Origin: Paragonimus westermani
Taxonomy: Eukaryota; Platyhelminthes; Trematoda; Plagiorchiida; Troglotrematidae
DNA length: 64,000 bases
Assembly: GCA_008508345.1 (NCBI GenBank)
Contig: QNGE01003033.1
Coordinates: 1 to 64,000 of the forward strand
Direction: 5' to 3'
Each line of letters starts with the position of its first letter. Within the stretch, counting starts at the first letter, position 1. Shown here piece by piece: positions 9,694 through 19,171 of the stretch. Made by a program: the position numbers and the translations under genes. The notes beneath the pieces were generated by a model, which did not search any database, was not told the origin of the DNA, and saw only the letters and a program-made list of their open reading frames with translations.

Positions 9694-10959
9694 GTAAGTA
9701 AGATCCAGGGTGGTCAACCAACGATTTGATAAATGAAAATGAAATCAGTCTTTGTCAAGTGTTCGACGAGTTCCTGACTGAACATGTTACGCGAGGTACG
9801 GGGTACTCGGAATTTCATTGATTTTGTGTTAATCACTGTATGAATTAAAGATGTTCAATGAAATGAGGCGCCGAAACTCATAAGGAAGCTGTATCGTGAG
9901 TGTTGCTTCCCTATTACATGGTACGTAGATGGGTTGTGCCTAGTTTGTGCTCTTTATCGACCTTTCTTAGAATTCATCTGCTAGGCTGTCGTATCATTCT
10001 GAATAAGCGATATAAGTTTAATGGGTTCGAGAAGTTTCCCACTTTTGCGGTGAGTTTAGTCTCAAGTTTCCTCCGAGACAGATCAACTAGTAAATACTCT
10101 CCTGTGAGAAACCTGGTCATCGTAGGAACCACGGCTGCACTTGTGAGCTTCGTGCTTCTGATCATCTGACTGATGTAGCACTGAAGTTTCCCACGTGACA
10201 TACCTCATACCTAGATTGGTCCACAGGTGCCTTGAACTATTAGGGAGGTCACTCCTAATTGTCGTTTGCTGATCATCCGCCACACATGCGAATAATCGTT
10301 TTGTATGTATACTGACAAGGAATAGGACATTCTGGTTGGTATAAATTGAACACTTGAAATGAATGGCGGATTCCGCATTCATGGAGATTTTTCACCCTGT
10401 CCGCGTCATAAATAAGCTCTGTGTTCGGGTTTCGCTCATGATAGAATTCGTCAGTAGTACGCAACCTTGTCACAACCGAAAGAAGTGTTGTTGGTCGACC
10501 GTGCTTCACCGTGTCTGAACCAATGCGTTTCGAGGACAATCTTCATGTTCTTGTGGAACAAGTTGTACACACAGATGACGTCTGAACTGACAATCTGTAT
10601 TTGTTGTGAAATCGGATGACCGTGGATGTGATGAATTTGACGCGATATTCAGCTACAGCATGAGCTCTACTGATTACCTGATTGCATCAGCTTGTTAACC
10701 GTCCTGCGACATTGTCGTTGTTAAACGACATCCGAACAAACACGGGTTTCTTTCTGATATCTTACACTCCAAGGTTAGGTGGCGTTCTGGCCATAGATCT
10801 GGCAATGAATAGTTTTGGATAACCGTTGACATGGAGGCTATTTTCCATTAACTTTAGCTCATTATCTAGCATATCCCTTCTAGGCTGACAAGTCGTGGTA
10901 AAAATCTACTTTTATTCTTCAGCAACTGTTGCTGGTCCGCCATTCGACAGTCCGTTTTA

Positions 10960-11097
10960 CTAATGAGTAGTGTGGCAGACTTATGATTTTAGATGAGACC
11001 CAACTGTGAAAAGTCAGAGCTTTGGCTAGATTCGAACCAGCGACAGACATAACATGCTTCAACGCGGCAAACGCTCTACCAGCTGAGCTACGAAGCC
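10960..11097 (-). mobile_element. tRNA-derived SINE copy B (tail and tRNA-like part)
   Basis: In the large RBL intron. The minus strand has an A-box-like tagctcagctggtagagcg, a B box (ggttcgaatc) and the tail ending ctactcattag. The tRNA-like part (11019-11097) can form a seven-pair acceptor stem (ggcttcg with the matching caaagct end, one wobble). The head present in copy A is missing. The base before the anticodon is not T, as required in a tRNA, so it is not called a tRNA gene. Confidence 0.72.
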
Positions 11098-11699
11098 CGT
11101 TTTGTTCTTTTCGCTAGTGACTATGCAAAGCTTGCTGTTTTCTGTTTTTCAGTGCAATCGCTTCTGTTCAGGTTAACAAACTCAACTTCTTCACACGGTC
11201 TACTGATAATAAGATCTCGATTCTGCTGACGCTGAAGTGAATCATTGTGACTTATTGATGGGATCCCTACTCGGATCTCTGTCAGTTAATATATTGGAGA
11301 AAAAGCTTAAACGCACCATGCCCAGATTTTCTACTAGCTATGCCAGTGAATGATATATGACATATATTTCATCACTAGCTTTGCTAATAATCCGTGCACA
11401 CTACATGACAATTTCAGCCGCGCTCATCGGTCTTTTAAGTTTAAGCTCAGATAAAGGATCGAAAACCAAAGCTTTTTTTACACTTTCATGTACACCGACG
11501 AATAGGTGGCACTAATCAACGCAGCGTACGCCGGAGAATACTTGATTGGTCTACACACAAACTTTCACCCTTGTCTATTTGAAATAAGGGATAAGCCTCG
11601 TGCTTTGTCTGACTGACGGACTAGAATGTGTTAATCGAAAATGCCGGACAGTGAACTTAAGTTTTTAGAAAACAGTCTTCACATTAACGGTTACCAAGA

Positions 11700-13200
11700 A
11701 GTATTCATCCCCAAAACCTTGAATTATAAGACGGAATACTTCGGTGAGCACTTTGGGTAGCCTTCCGTTTTCGGTTGCGTTGCTGCTACCTGCCTCTAAT
11801 GTTGTCTTGGCCTGTTGACTCGGAACAACCTACGTGAACTGTAGTGCAAGATTTCATCCCGATCCCAAAATGGTATAAGGCAGCAGAACCTGACGACATA
11901 GCGCCGAGACTTTTCAAAATGGAGGGTGAGGTGTTAGTGTAGGTTTTGAGACTCATGCGTAAACAACTGAGGATACCGTCTGAATTAAGGCCAATCGAGA
12001 TTAGCTCCTATATTGAGGAGGGGGTCAAGAGACTTTGTGAAGACTATACGGGGCTTGGCTTGATCACAGTTGTGACTAGGATTCTGCGTCCATCCTGTTT
12101 CGTATGCTCGTTTCTTTACGGGAGGCGTCAGGGATGAGCGGACAGGATTTTCTCCTGGAACTACATGTTCACATCAGATTTTCATCTTTGGTCACATCCT
12201 ACAACAGCAGCGTCATACGTGCTGCCAGCTAACGGTCGCCGTTTGGGTTCGTTGAACCAAGCAGCATTTTTAGTTTCGCTTACACGTAGATGTATACTGA
12301 AAATGTATGTGAACATACTGTCGGCCCTTTGTTCCCATGCTTCATCTCAAGTTAGGATAAACTGTCTGGCAGTTTCAGCTTCAAGAGCGGCACACGTCAA
12401 GGCCGTCCACTTTAAGATTTTTGTTCACTTGTATATCCAAAGAATCTCAGTCTGGACGTCTTGCCCAGTAGAAGGCCGACGGATCTTGACTACACGGTCT
12501 GTGAGGTGTTGTTGTTTGACCAGGTTCGAGCGGTACAAATGATGTCCAATATATTGCATTCCATTATACACCCCCGGGTGCTTCAAAATACAAAGTACCT
12601 TGGTACGATTGCAGTACTGACAGATGTAATGTTAGATAACGAAATTGTGGAGGTTGTTTACTGGTTAATTAATGTGGGGAACTGTATCAACAGTGGCCAT
12701 AGGGTTGGAAGTAAAATGTGGGCTGCCAGGTCGATCCTTACCAATCTAGGTCATCCGTGACCACGCAGGAGGAAGAGCACGTATAAGGGACGACTGGGGG
12801 ACGGTGTAGCTCAATTTTTACCGCATTTGACCGCTCAGGATGGGGGACGTGTTCTGTTCTCAGGTGCCCGATTATCGATGCTCAAGTTTATTCGCACGAT
12901 TGGGTGGCATCTACAGATAAGTAGCTTATAGGTTAAGAGGCGGGTGCTTGATAGCGAAGATCAAACGAGTTTATTCACATAATCTTCAAAGGTACATGAC
13001 TTAATGTGGTTAGGTCATGCGTTGGGAATGTCGATCGACCGTCGAACGCTGTCTGCCAAAGCCCCAGTTCAAGCTGTTCCTACTTAGTCAATCCAAAGAA
13101 AGATGAAACCGGTCATGGAGTGTTGGTTTGGAGATGAGCATCAAGGATCATTACGAATGGCTTACCGTTTCGGATGGACGAACCGCGACTTGACGTAGAT
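11700..13200 (+). mobile_element. RTE/SR2-like remnant (copy 2), RT and C-terminus
   Basis: Lies in the large RBL intron in the same orientation as the gene. YFGEHFG (about 11740) matches the motif before RT; PDDIAPRLFKMEGEVL (11893) is RT motif 1; LITVVTRIL and VNILSALCSH with SSQVRINC follow. The place of the Y-A-D-D box reads DLDYTVCEVLLF, so both aspartates are lost. NTKYLGTIAV, VKRRVLDSEDQ and DLMWLGHALGMSIDRR match the C-terminus. Multiple stops and frameshifts. No endonuclease is present. Confidence 0.65.
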
Positions 13201-14744
13201 AAGTGAAGATAGCTGTCAGTGTATTTAGCCACGGTTGGCCGGACCGGTCTCCGGTGCTGGGACCGTCACGATCGGCAGAGTTGGTGGCTAGGAATGTCAA
13301 AGGAGGCGGCGGCCAGTCGAGTTCAGTGACGTTAATGTTGTCATTGCTCGGCCGAGTTGCCTGTGAAGTGGTTGTGGTTAACGAAGCAAGGTAGTGAAAG
13401 CCGCAGTAACTCTGTCCCAGATGCCACCTCACTTTCACCTAAAACTCAGTTGTTCGTTTACATGATGTAGGTGTGTTTGGACAAAGGGTCTGCATATTTA
13501 GACCCACTCCTTCCTCTTTTTTCATTTCTGGCAGAGACCAACTTCTCTTTTCTTATTGTTGTTTGAAATTTAAGCACCAATTTCAAAAACCGACGTGCTT
13601 TTTTCGATGGTTACGATGATGTTGACGCTTCAAGTGTCGATTGGCGAAGGGATGGATATGGACAGACGATGATTTGGCATAAGGAAAAGAACATAGTTAC
13701 CATTTGGTTGTCGACTGTAGTTCATTTTCGTCATCCAAGAGATAACCTTCGTGACTTACACAGTCGGTGACTGAAGTCATTAGGAAAGATGTCGGCCAAC
13801 TGAGTTTTGTGGAGTGTGTGATGGTGCTGTTTGGCCATACAGTAACAAAATAATTTCGTACTATAATTGAACAGTATAAACCTGCACCATCTCCCTCAGA
13901 CGAAACCGGTTACGTGCTCCCACTTGGTCCATTACTGTAGCTACACACTGTTATGGGAATGATCGTAAACCGCCACTCGTACCTTCAAACACACTGTTCT
14001 CATTTTTGGTTCTTTTGTTAAGGAGTTCTTATTTTTTACCTCTCGTTCCAGTGCGTCTGTCAAAACTGTCTCTGAAAAGCAAAGAATTGAATGTTTGCCA
14101 TGTGTTTTTTTGGAGGGGGGGTGCAAAACTATTCATCAGATTGATGAAAAGAATGCGATAAGTATCACATCCGTGCAGTGCACTTATTCGTGTTGCCTCG
14201 ATGTAGTTCTTGTGATGTTGCTTCACACTAAGGCCCAAACTGACGTTCTTAAGTATTGATTAAACCACGTGTATACGTCAGTACTCATTTGTGGAAAGAT
14301 TTTCGATACGTACTGCATGTGCACAGGCATCCTTGGGTGTCAGTCACTGCGCCAGACTAACCCAGACACAAATTTTGTCCACCATGAGGATAAATTAGGC
14401 TTGTCTATTGGCCACGCACGTTACGTCACACGATTGCTCCGAGTTAGTGGGTGTGGTTCGGAATGCTTGCCAAAATGTATGCAGTTTGGCGTTGACGTGA
14501 GCCAATCAGTCATGACACCCTATGTTAGTGTGTATACCATTTGAATTCCTTGTTCTTAAGGTGTCAAGATGTATCAGTAAACGACATCAGAACTTTCGTG
14601 GGACACAGTTTGTTATATATTGTTGCTATCAACGATTTTTTATTTATTTATAAGCAACTTTACAGGTTTCCAGCCACTTGTATGTTGTTTATGTTGTATA
14701 CCTCCTTGTTTGATTCGATCTCCTGTTCTCATTACTCGCGTCAG
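13201..14744. other. RBL intron remainder, nothing recognised
   Basis: Non-coding sequence with a poly-T/pyrimidine region near 13516-13560 and no recognisable element. An open frame on both strands around 13151-13438 has no family resemblance. Confidence 0.4.
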
Positions 14745-15455
14745 TCTTCCGGCGGTATATCAATACGTTCCGATGCTGTCACAACCGACGTCCGAAAAAT
14801 GGGCGTTTCCGCATCGGGGTTGATTATTAAATCCGGTGCTCTAAAACAACCTCGCCTGTTGGCATCTACAAACACCTCTGTCTCTACCAGCCTACTTCGT
14901 ACACGGAGCACCGATCTGAATACAAATGCACTGCCAAGGCATCTGATGTTAGCTTCCGGTGGGGTCGAAGACGAGTCAGCCCAAGCGGCAGCTCAGTTGC
15001 TTGCCAGTGGTGAAGAAGATATGGACCCATCTGCGAGCACAAATCTTTTAAATGTACCCATGGAAGAGGTCCATTTGACGGGGGCTGACGGTACCAATAA
15101 CAAATCTCTGCTCGAACATACAGCGACAGTTGACATGCCTACCGATTCTGGCCAGAGCTTATGGTCTGCTGCGACCAATGCGCTTTTAAACTACTACCCT
15201 GCTCGGCATGATTCGTTAGCGATCTTCTTCCGTCAATTCTACGTGATGGCCAGTTTGCGGCTTCGTGATTTATGCGAGCGGCTGAGTTTACAACGTGATC
15301 TGATGACCAAAGTTTGGACCTGCCTAGAACAAGCCGTAGTCCACGAGACTGGCTTGTTTCGTGATCGATGCCTCGATCAAATTTTACTATCCTGTCTCTA
15401 TGGCGTGTGCAAAGTGGTTCTGTATCGTCCTCTGTCGTTTTTAGATATCATTCAG
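14745..15455 (+). CDS. RBL exon c: spacer and first half of pocket domain B
   Basis: Encodes residues 237-473. Residues 237-392 are a polar, Ser/Thr/Ala- and acid-rich spacer without conserved motifs. The B-box starts at about residue 393 with SLAIFFRQFYVMASLRLRDLC, close to p107. It continues with FRDRCLDQILLSCLYGVCK, where Y455 and K459 correspond to two LxCxE-contacting residues of pRb (Y709 and K713). The start follows gcgtcag at 14744 in phase 0; the frame is open upstream but that stretch looks non-coding. An alternative acceptor is ctttacag at 14665. The donor is ttcag/gtgagc at 15456. Confidence 0.87.
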
Positions 15456-15879
15456 GTGAGCCTCTGATCATATAAATTTCATTGTTCCGTGCACAACATT
15501 TTCACCCTTTCGTCAGACTTTGGCGTCAGTCAGTGCGTTCTCTCCGTGTGATTTGTTATGTTCACTCATTGCTCCGTAGTAAACTATTCCGATGTTTCAA
15601 TCACTAACACATTTTCGAATACATTTTATTATTTTACCTTCTAGCCAATTCAAGTGACTTTCACCAAGTGCACTACAATCGAAGTCACTCGAACGCAAAA
15701 TCAGAATTATATTTTTCTTTTTCTAATTGATCGACGTGTTCATCATACAACTAGATAGACTGAAGTATTGCGCCGTCATTTTTGCCCGCTGGTCTCTCAC
15801 ACTACATGTCTACCTGAAATGTCTTTCAGTAACTGCCGCCTGAACTAACATTATGCACAATTTGTTCATGCCATCGCAG

Positions 15880-16229
15880 GTCTATCGAATGCAACCCCAA
15901 TCACACCGTGATGTGTATCGTAGTGTGCTGATCAACCACGTAACCTATGGACGCACTAACGGAGAAGAACGGGGTAATATTTCGCGATTTTACAACATGG
16001 TTTTCCTGAACAAAATGAAGGACTACGTCAGAAAAGCTTCGTCTTCAAGTTATGCAAGTCGCTCGGGAGTCGGAGCAGTGAGTTGCAGTGAGTGGGCCGG
16101 TCAACCCGCGTTAGCTCCAATGCCCATTCATCCGAATACGACAAAAGCTACCTCTGCTACAAACCCTACCGGGAACGCGAGCTCGGGACCGGTTGCCAGT
16201 CAACCTGGTTCCGAGGTACCACAGGCTAG
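15880..16229 (+). CDS. RBL exon d: second half of pocket domain B
   Basis: Encodes residues 474-589 plus two bases of codon 590. VYRMQPQSHRDVYRSVLI and GEERGNISRFYNMVFLNKMK align with the p107 segment that has HVYRSVL, EERG and KFYN. The Tyr-Asn pair (residues 511-512) corresponds to pRb Y756/N757, the other LxCxE contacts. After residue ~530 the sequence is Ser/Ala/Pro-rich. The acceptor is catcgcag at 15879. The donor is ctag/gtgagc at 16230; a second possible donor (gag/gtacca at 16216) would leave phase 0 and would not fit the next exon. The phase-2 end joins the one-base start of exon e. Confidence 0.87.
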
Positions 16230-16540
16230 GTGAGCCACATTGTGGCACCATGTAGTATGTGGAACGTTCACTGACATTAAGTTTTCTGGAACTGTAGGAA
16301 TATTCGTTGATGGTAGGCACCAGCTGTGTCCGTCTGGTCATGTTGCACAACTGAACGAGCACTGTTGTCTGAGGTAGTTCCAAGTCGAAAGAATCGACAG
16401 TGACAGTACAGTTTAAAGCTGCTGACTTTGTCCACTTCAGTGCCTCTCGTTTGTTACACTGTGACTCACTCCCGCATTATTACCAGCAATTTGCCCGTTG
16501 GTTTACGTGCTTTTCATGCACCAGTGTTAACGCAACAATC

Positions 16541-17052
16541 TACATTGTAGTTGTGTTACTAATGAGTAGTGTGGCGGATTTATGATTTTAAATGAGACCC
16601 AACTGTGAAAAGTCAGAGCTTCGGCTGAATTCGAACCAGCGACAGACACAGCATGCCTCAACGCGGCAAACGCTCTACCAGCTGAGCTACGAAGCCACAT
16701 CAGGAGCTCGGAAATTTCACATTTGGACTCTGTTACCCACCCGTCTCACTGTCTGATATGTAATCCACCAAATGACCCAACTACAGTTGGGTCTCACCCA
16801 AAATCATAAATCTGCCACACTACTCATTAGTAATACAACTTCTATGCTCAGTAGTGGCGTTGGTGGGTTCCAGCGTGAACTGTCTGAGAAATCCTGCCGG
16901 GACAGCCGGTCCCCTGAATCATTTGGTGGATTCCATATGAGACAGTGGGACGGGTGAGTAACAGAGTCCACATGTGAAATTTCCGAGCTCCTGGTGTGGC
17001 TTCGTAGCTCAGCTGGTAGAGCGTTTGCCGCTTTGAGGCATACATTGTAGTT
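16541..17052. mobile_element. Inverted SINE dimer with 12-bp target-site duplication
   Basis: The direct repeat tacattgtagtt occurs at 16541-16552 and 17041-17052 and encloses 488 bp. Inside are a minus-strand SINE (16553-16773: tail, tRNA-like part at 16619-16696, part of the head), then a plus-strand copy of the tail (about 16784-16833), then a plus-strand SINE (16848-17040: full head, tRNA-like part broken off inside the anticodon region). The two tails form a terminal inverted repeat of about 45 bp around the left half. A single long direct repeat at both outer ends indicates that the composite inserted as one unit, in an intron of the RBL gene. Confidence 0.75.
16619..16696 (-). repeat. 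tRNA-like region of the left SINE monomer
   Basis: The minus strand reads ggcttcgtagctcagctgg, then tagagcg, and near the end ggttcgaattcagc and cgaagct. Acceptor, D and T stems can all form; the acceptor arms pair over seven positions with one G-T. The anticodon loop lacks the invariant T before the anticodon, so it is annotated as a SINE promoter region, not a tRNA gene. Confidence 0.65.
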
Positions 17053-18774
17053 AACAGACTTGTGGAATGAATATAATGTTAGGTTCCTGTCTTGTTCACT
17101 GAATCATGCAGCCTTTCTAACTTCCTTGGGTAATAATATTGGAATAAGCTGTAATCATCAGAAATGGGAAAAAACCTTTTGTGCTTTTGTTGGGGGGGGG
17201 GTTAAAATCGTTTTTGGTACGGCTTACAGTTTTCTAATCGAATTGTACCCAAACCCATCTTCTGTTGCATGAAAGCTGCATCTCCGAATCACTTACAACT
17301 ATGGAGTGGATTGAGTCGTGAATGAGTGGTGGTAATTGTTGTTTATTGTGCTTGGTAGCTTTGAAGAAGATTAATACCTTGGTGCATGTTACATGAACTT
17401 TTTGCGCACTGCGCCGCAAGCGCTTCACTATCTATATCAAACCTTCCATTCTGAAAATAATAGTGTACACTTGTAAGATACAGCCACGGTTGTTACTGTT
17501 CCTTTGATGTGTCTCTCTTAAGATTAGTTCAAAGAAAACGCTGGTGGATTAGATGAATGTCCTGGGTTGCCAAGTCACTAGACTTCGTCTCTCAATCCTT
17601 TTGATGCAAAGGAGATCGCAGCTATACACCCAGTAGTCGCTTGGATGCCGCAGCCGTCAGAGGAACACGGGAACGAACTTCAAACTATCTTATAGATCCC
17701 AATTTGGATTTCCGTCTAGTGTGTTTCTTTCTGTCTTGTCACAACAAGTTAGTTTATGTGCAAACAAAGACTCAGGAATATATTACTACTAACGGTGATT
17801 TGATGCGTGCGCAAGCTTCGATGGGCAGCTCGTCTGTGAGCGATAGGGATGGTGTGTTTGGTCACGATGACCGTGCTTCGAAAACTTACGCAAATGTGCC
17901 CTACGTGGTGGTGCTAGGTCGGTGTCTGAGCATTTGAAACTGAAGTGGTGCCTCGTAATTGATATCTACCAGTGACTATTTCATTCTTCGAATGGGTTGT
18001 TTTCCTATTTTGAGATAAACGTTGGAACATCAGCAACCTCATATTTCAATCAATGGTTGTGATAATTTTGAACTTACCAGCTGTTTTTGATTCATTTGTC
18101 CACAATATCCTCTGAACTGCCTTCTTTGACACTGAATTCCGATTAACTGTACGAATTTGTTGAACTAGCAGTGTTCTTTTCACTACAATTTAAAATTCCT
18201 CATACAGTGAGAGAGGACTTGAAAACGGTTACGATGTAGTCTTAAACATCTGTCCCACACAGTGGATTACTGAGAACGATATCATCCTTCACTGGTAAGT
18301 GACTTTAAGGTATTATAAATTTTGACTGCTGTAAAAGTAATCTGCCTCTTGATGTGTTACTTTTTTGCGGTGTGCTCTGCACTCATTCCGGACTAATTAT
18401 GACTGTTCAAGCGCGGTGTAACAGTCGCTAGACGTGGAAGTGTATTGTAAAGGTACGGATCTATCCGACTGACGCGGATTCACTTCACAACGAGAGCTAT
18501 TGTAGATTTTTTTTCAGGACTATGGTGCTGTTTTGCGCGTGTTGGATTCGTATGGTAGACGAACGTTTGCACACAAATTTGAATCTCCCGGTCTCTCTTT
18601 TCTGTTGTGATCTCAGAGGTATCGGTTGGTCCCAAAGCTTTTTTAAAGGTACATTTTTGGAAACGCCTCTGTATTCGTACGTAGTGAATTAAACACTAAT
18701 CATACTAGAAACGCTGTTTATGGCTGCATTGCTTTCCGAACATTACTATCGGTCTATTTGTTCACCCTGTTCAG
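17053..18774. other. RBL intron remainder, nothing recognised
   Basis: Contains an open frame at 17641-17937 with no family resemblance and no matching splice phases. A poly-G run is near 17193 (gggggggggg). No element identified. Confidence 0.4.
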
Positions 18775-19099
18775 GAGGCTTGCTAGCAATCGGAATATTT
18801 TCATTAGTCCCGTGAAGCAGCAAGTGAATCTTTCACCGAAGCGTGTGGTGTTCACAATCGGTCGAAGTTCGGGCAAAGATCTACAGGATGTGAACCTGAT
18901 GATCAGCTCAGCTGAAAGACGTGCCTCAATGGCCAACCTGACTATGGGCCTTAAACGTCCTGGTGGAGGCACCACAACTGGGTATGTGAGCAATTCACCC
19001 GGTTTCACTATCTCACCAGCTACCAGTGGAGCACCTCGGACAGTGACTCTGATGGGGCCGGGTGCATTCGCGTCGAAACGCATTGATTTTGACATGTGA
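18775..19099 (+). CDS. RBL exon e: C-terminal region and stop
   Basis: Completes codon 590 and encodes residues 591-697 and a TGA stop. RRLASNRNIFISPVKQ matches the p107/p130 segment with SPRR and YISP; the serine-proline pair is a typical CDK site context, though phosphorylation is inference. LSPKRVVFTIGRSSGKDLQDVN follows, matching the family pattern of LTPRS, a hydrophobic pair, and SPSKxLxxIN. The exon ends RIDFDM. The acceptor is accctgttcag at 18774. The C-terminal tail after about residue 640 is Gly/Thr/Pro-rich and not alignable by eye. Confidence 0.87.
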
Positions 19100-19165
19100 G
19101 CACAACCCGTGCTCATTTTTTGTGCATTTAATTGTGAACTTTTGTATAGCAAACTTATTTCTGCT

Positions 19166-19171
19166 TATAAA
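19166..19171 (+). terminator. Possible poly(A) signal of the RBL gene
   Basis: A TATAAA hexamer (a known variant of AATAAA) lies 67 bp after the RBL stop codon and is followed by a T/GT-rich stretch (tgtttattttgtgc). No AATAAA was seen closer. Only a suggestion. Confidence 0.25.

Larger units (their letters stand above)
8882..19099 (+). other. Retinoblastoma-like (p107/RBL1-like) gene span, 5' incomplete
   Basis: Five exons (8882-9397, 9502-9693, 14745-15455, 15880-16229, 18775-19099) join without a frame break into 2,094 nt, that is 697 codons plus a stop. The phases across the four introns (0, 0, 0, 2) all agree, and each junction is GT/AG. The product covers pocket domain A, a spacer, pocket domain B and the C-terminal region. 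Pocket proteins bind E2F/DP and LxCxE proteins in the nucleus and repress cell-cycle genes. Introns are 104, 5,051, 424 and 2,545 bp. The N-terminal cyclin-fold domain seen in the family is missing; no matching exon was seen between 1 and 8881, which is largely retroelement DNA, so it probably lies beyond the left edge. The match is closer to p107/p130 than to pRb in the segment after domain B. Confidence 0.88.

Noticed and set aside
12165..12760. Two overlapping plus-strand host genes
   Set aside because: They are frames of the RTE copy 2 remnant (VNILSALCSH and YLGT segments fit the RT).
14541..14744. N-terminal extension of RBL exon c
   Set aside because: In frame but hydrophobic and Cys-rich, unlike the spacer that follows; an acceptor at 14744 gives the correct phase.
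16619..16696. A functional tRNA gene
   Set aside because: Acceptor, D and T stems form, but the anticodon loop lacks the T before the anticodon, and the sequence recurs within longer SINE copies with head and tail.
17641..17937. Additional RBL exon
   Set aside because: No family similarity, and exons d and e already join in the right phase (2 + 1 bases).
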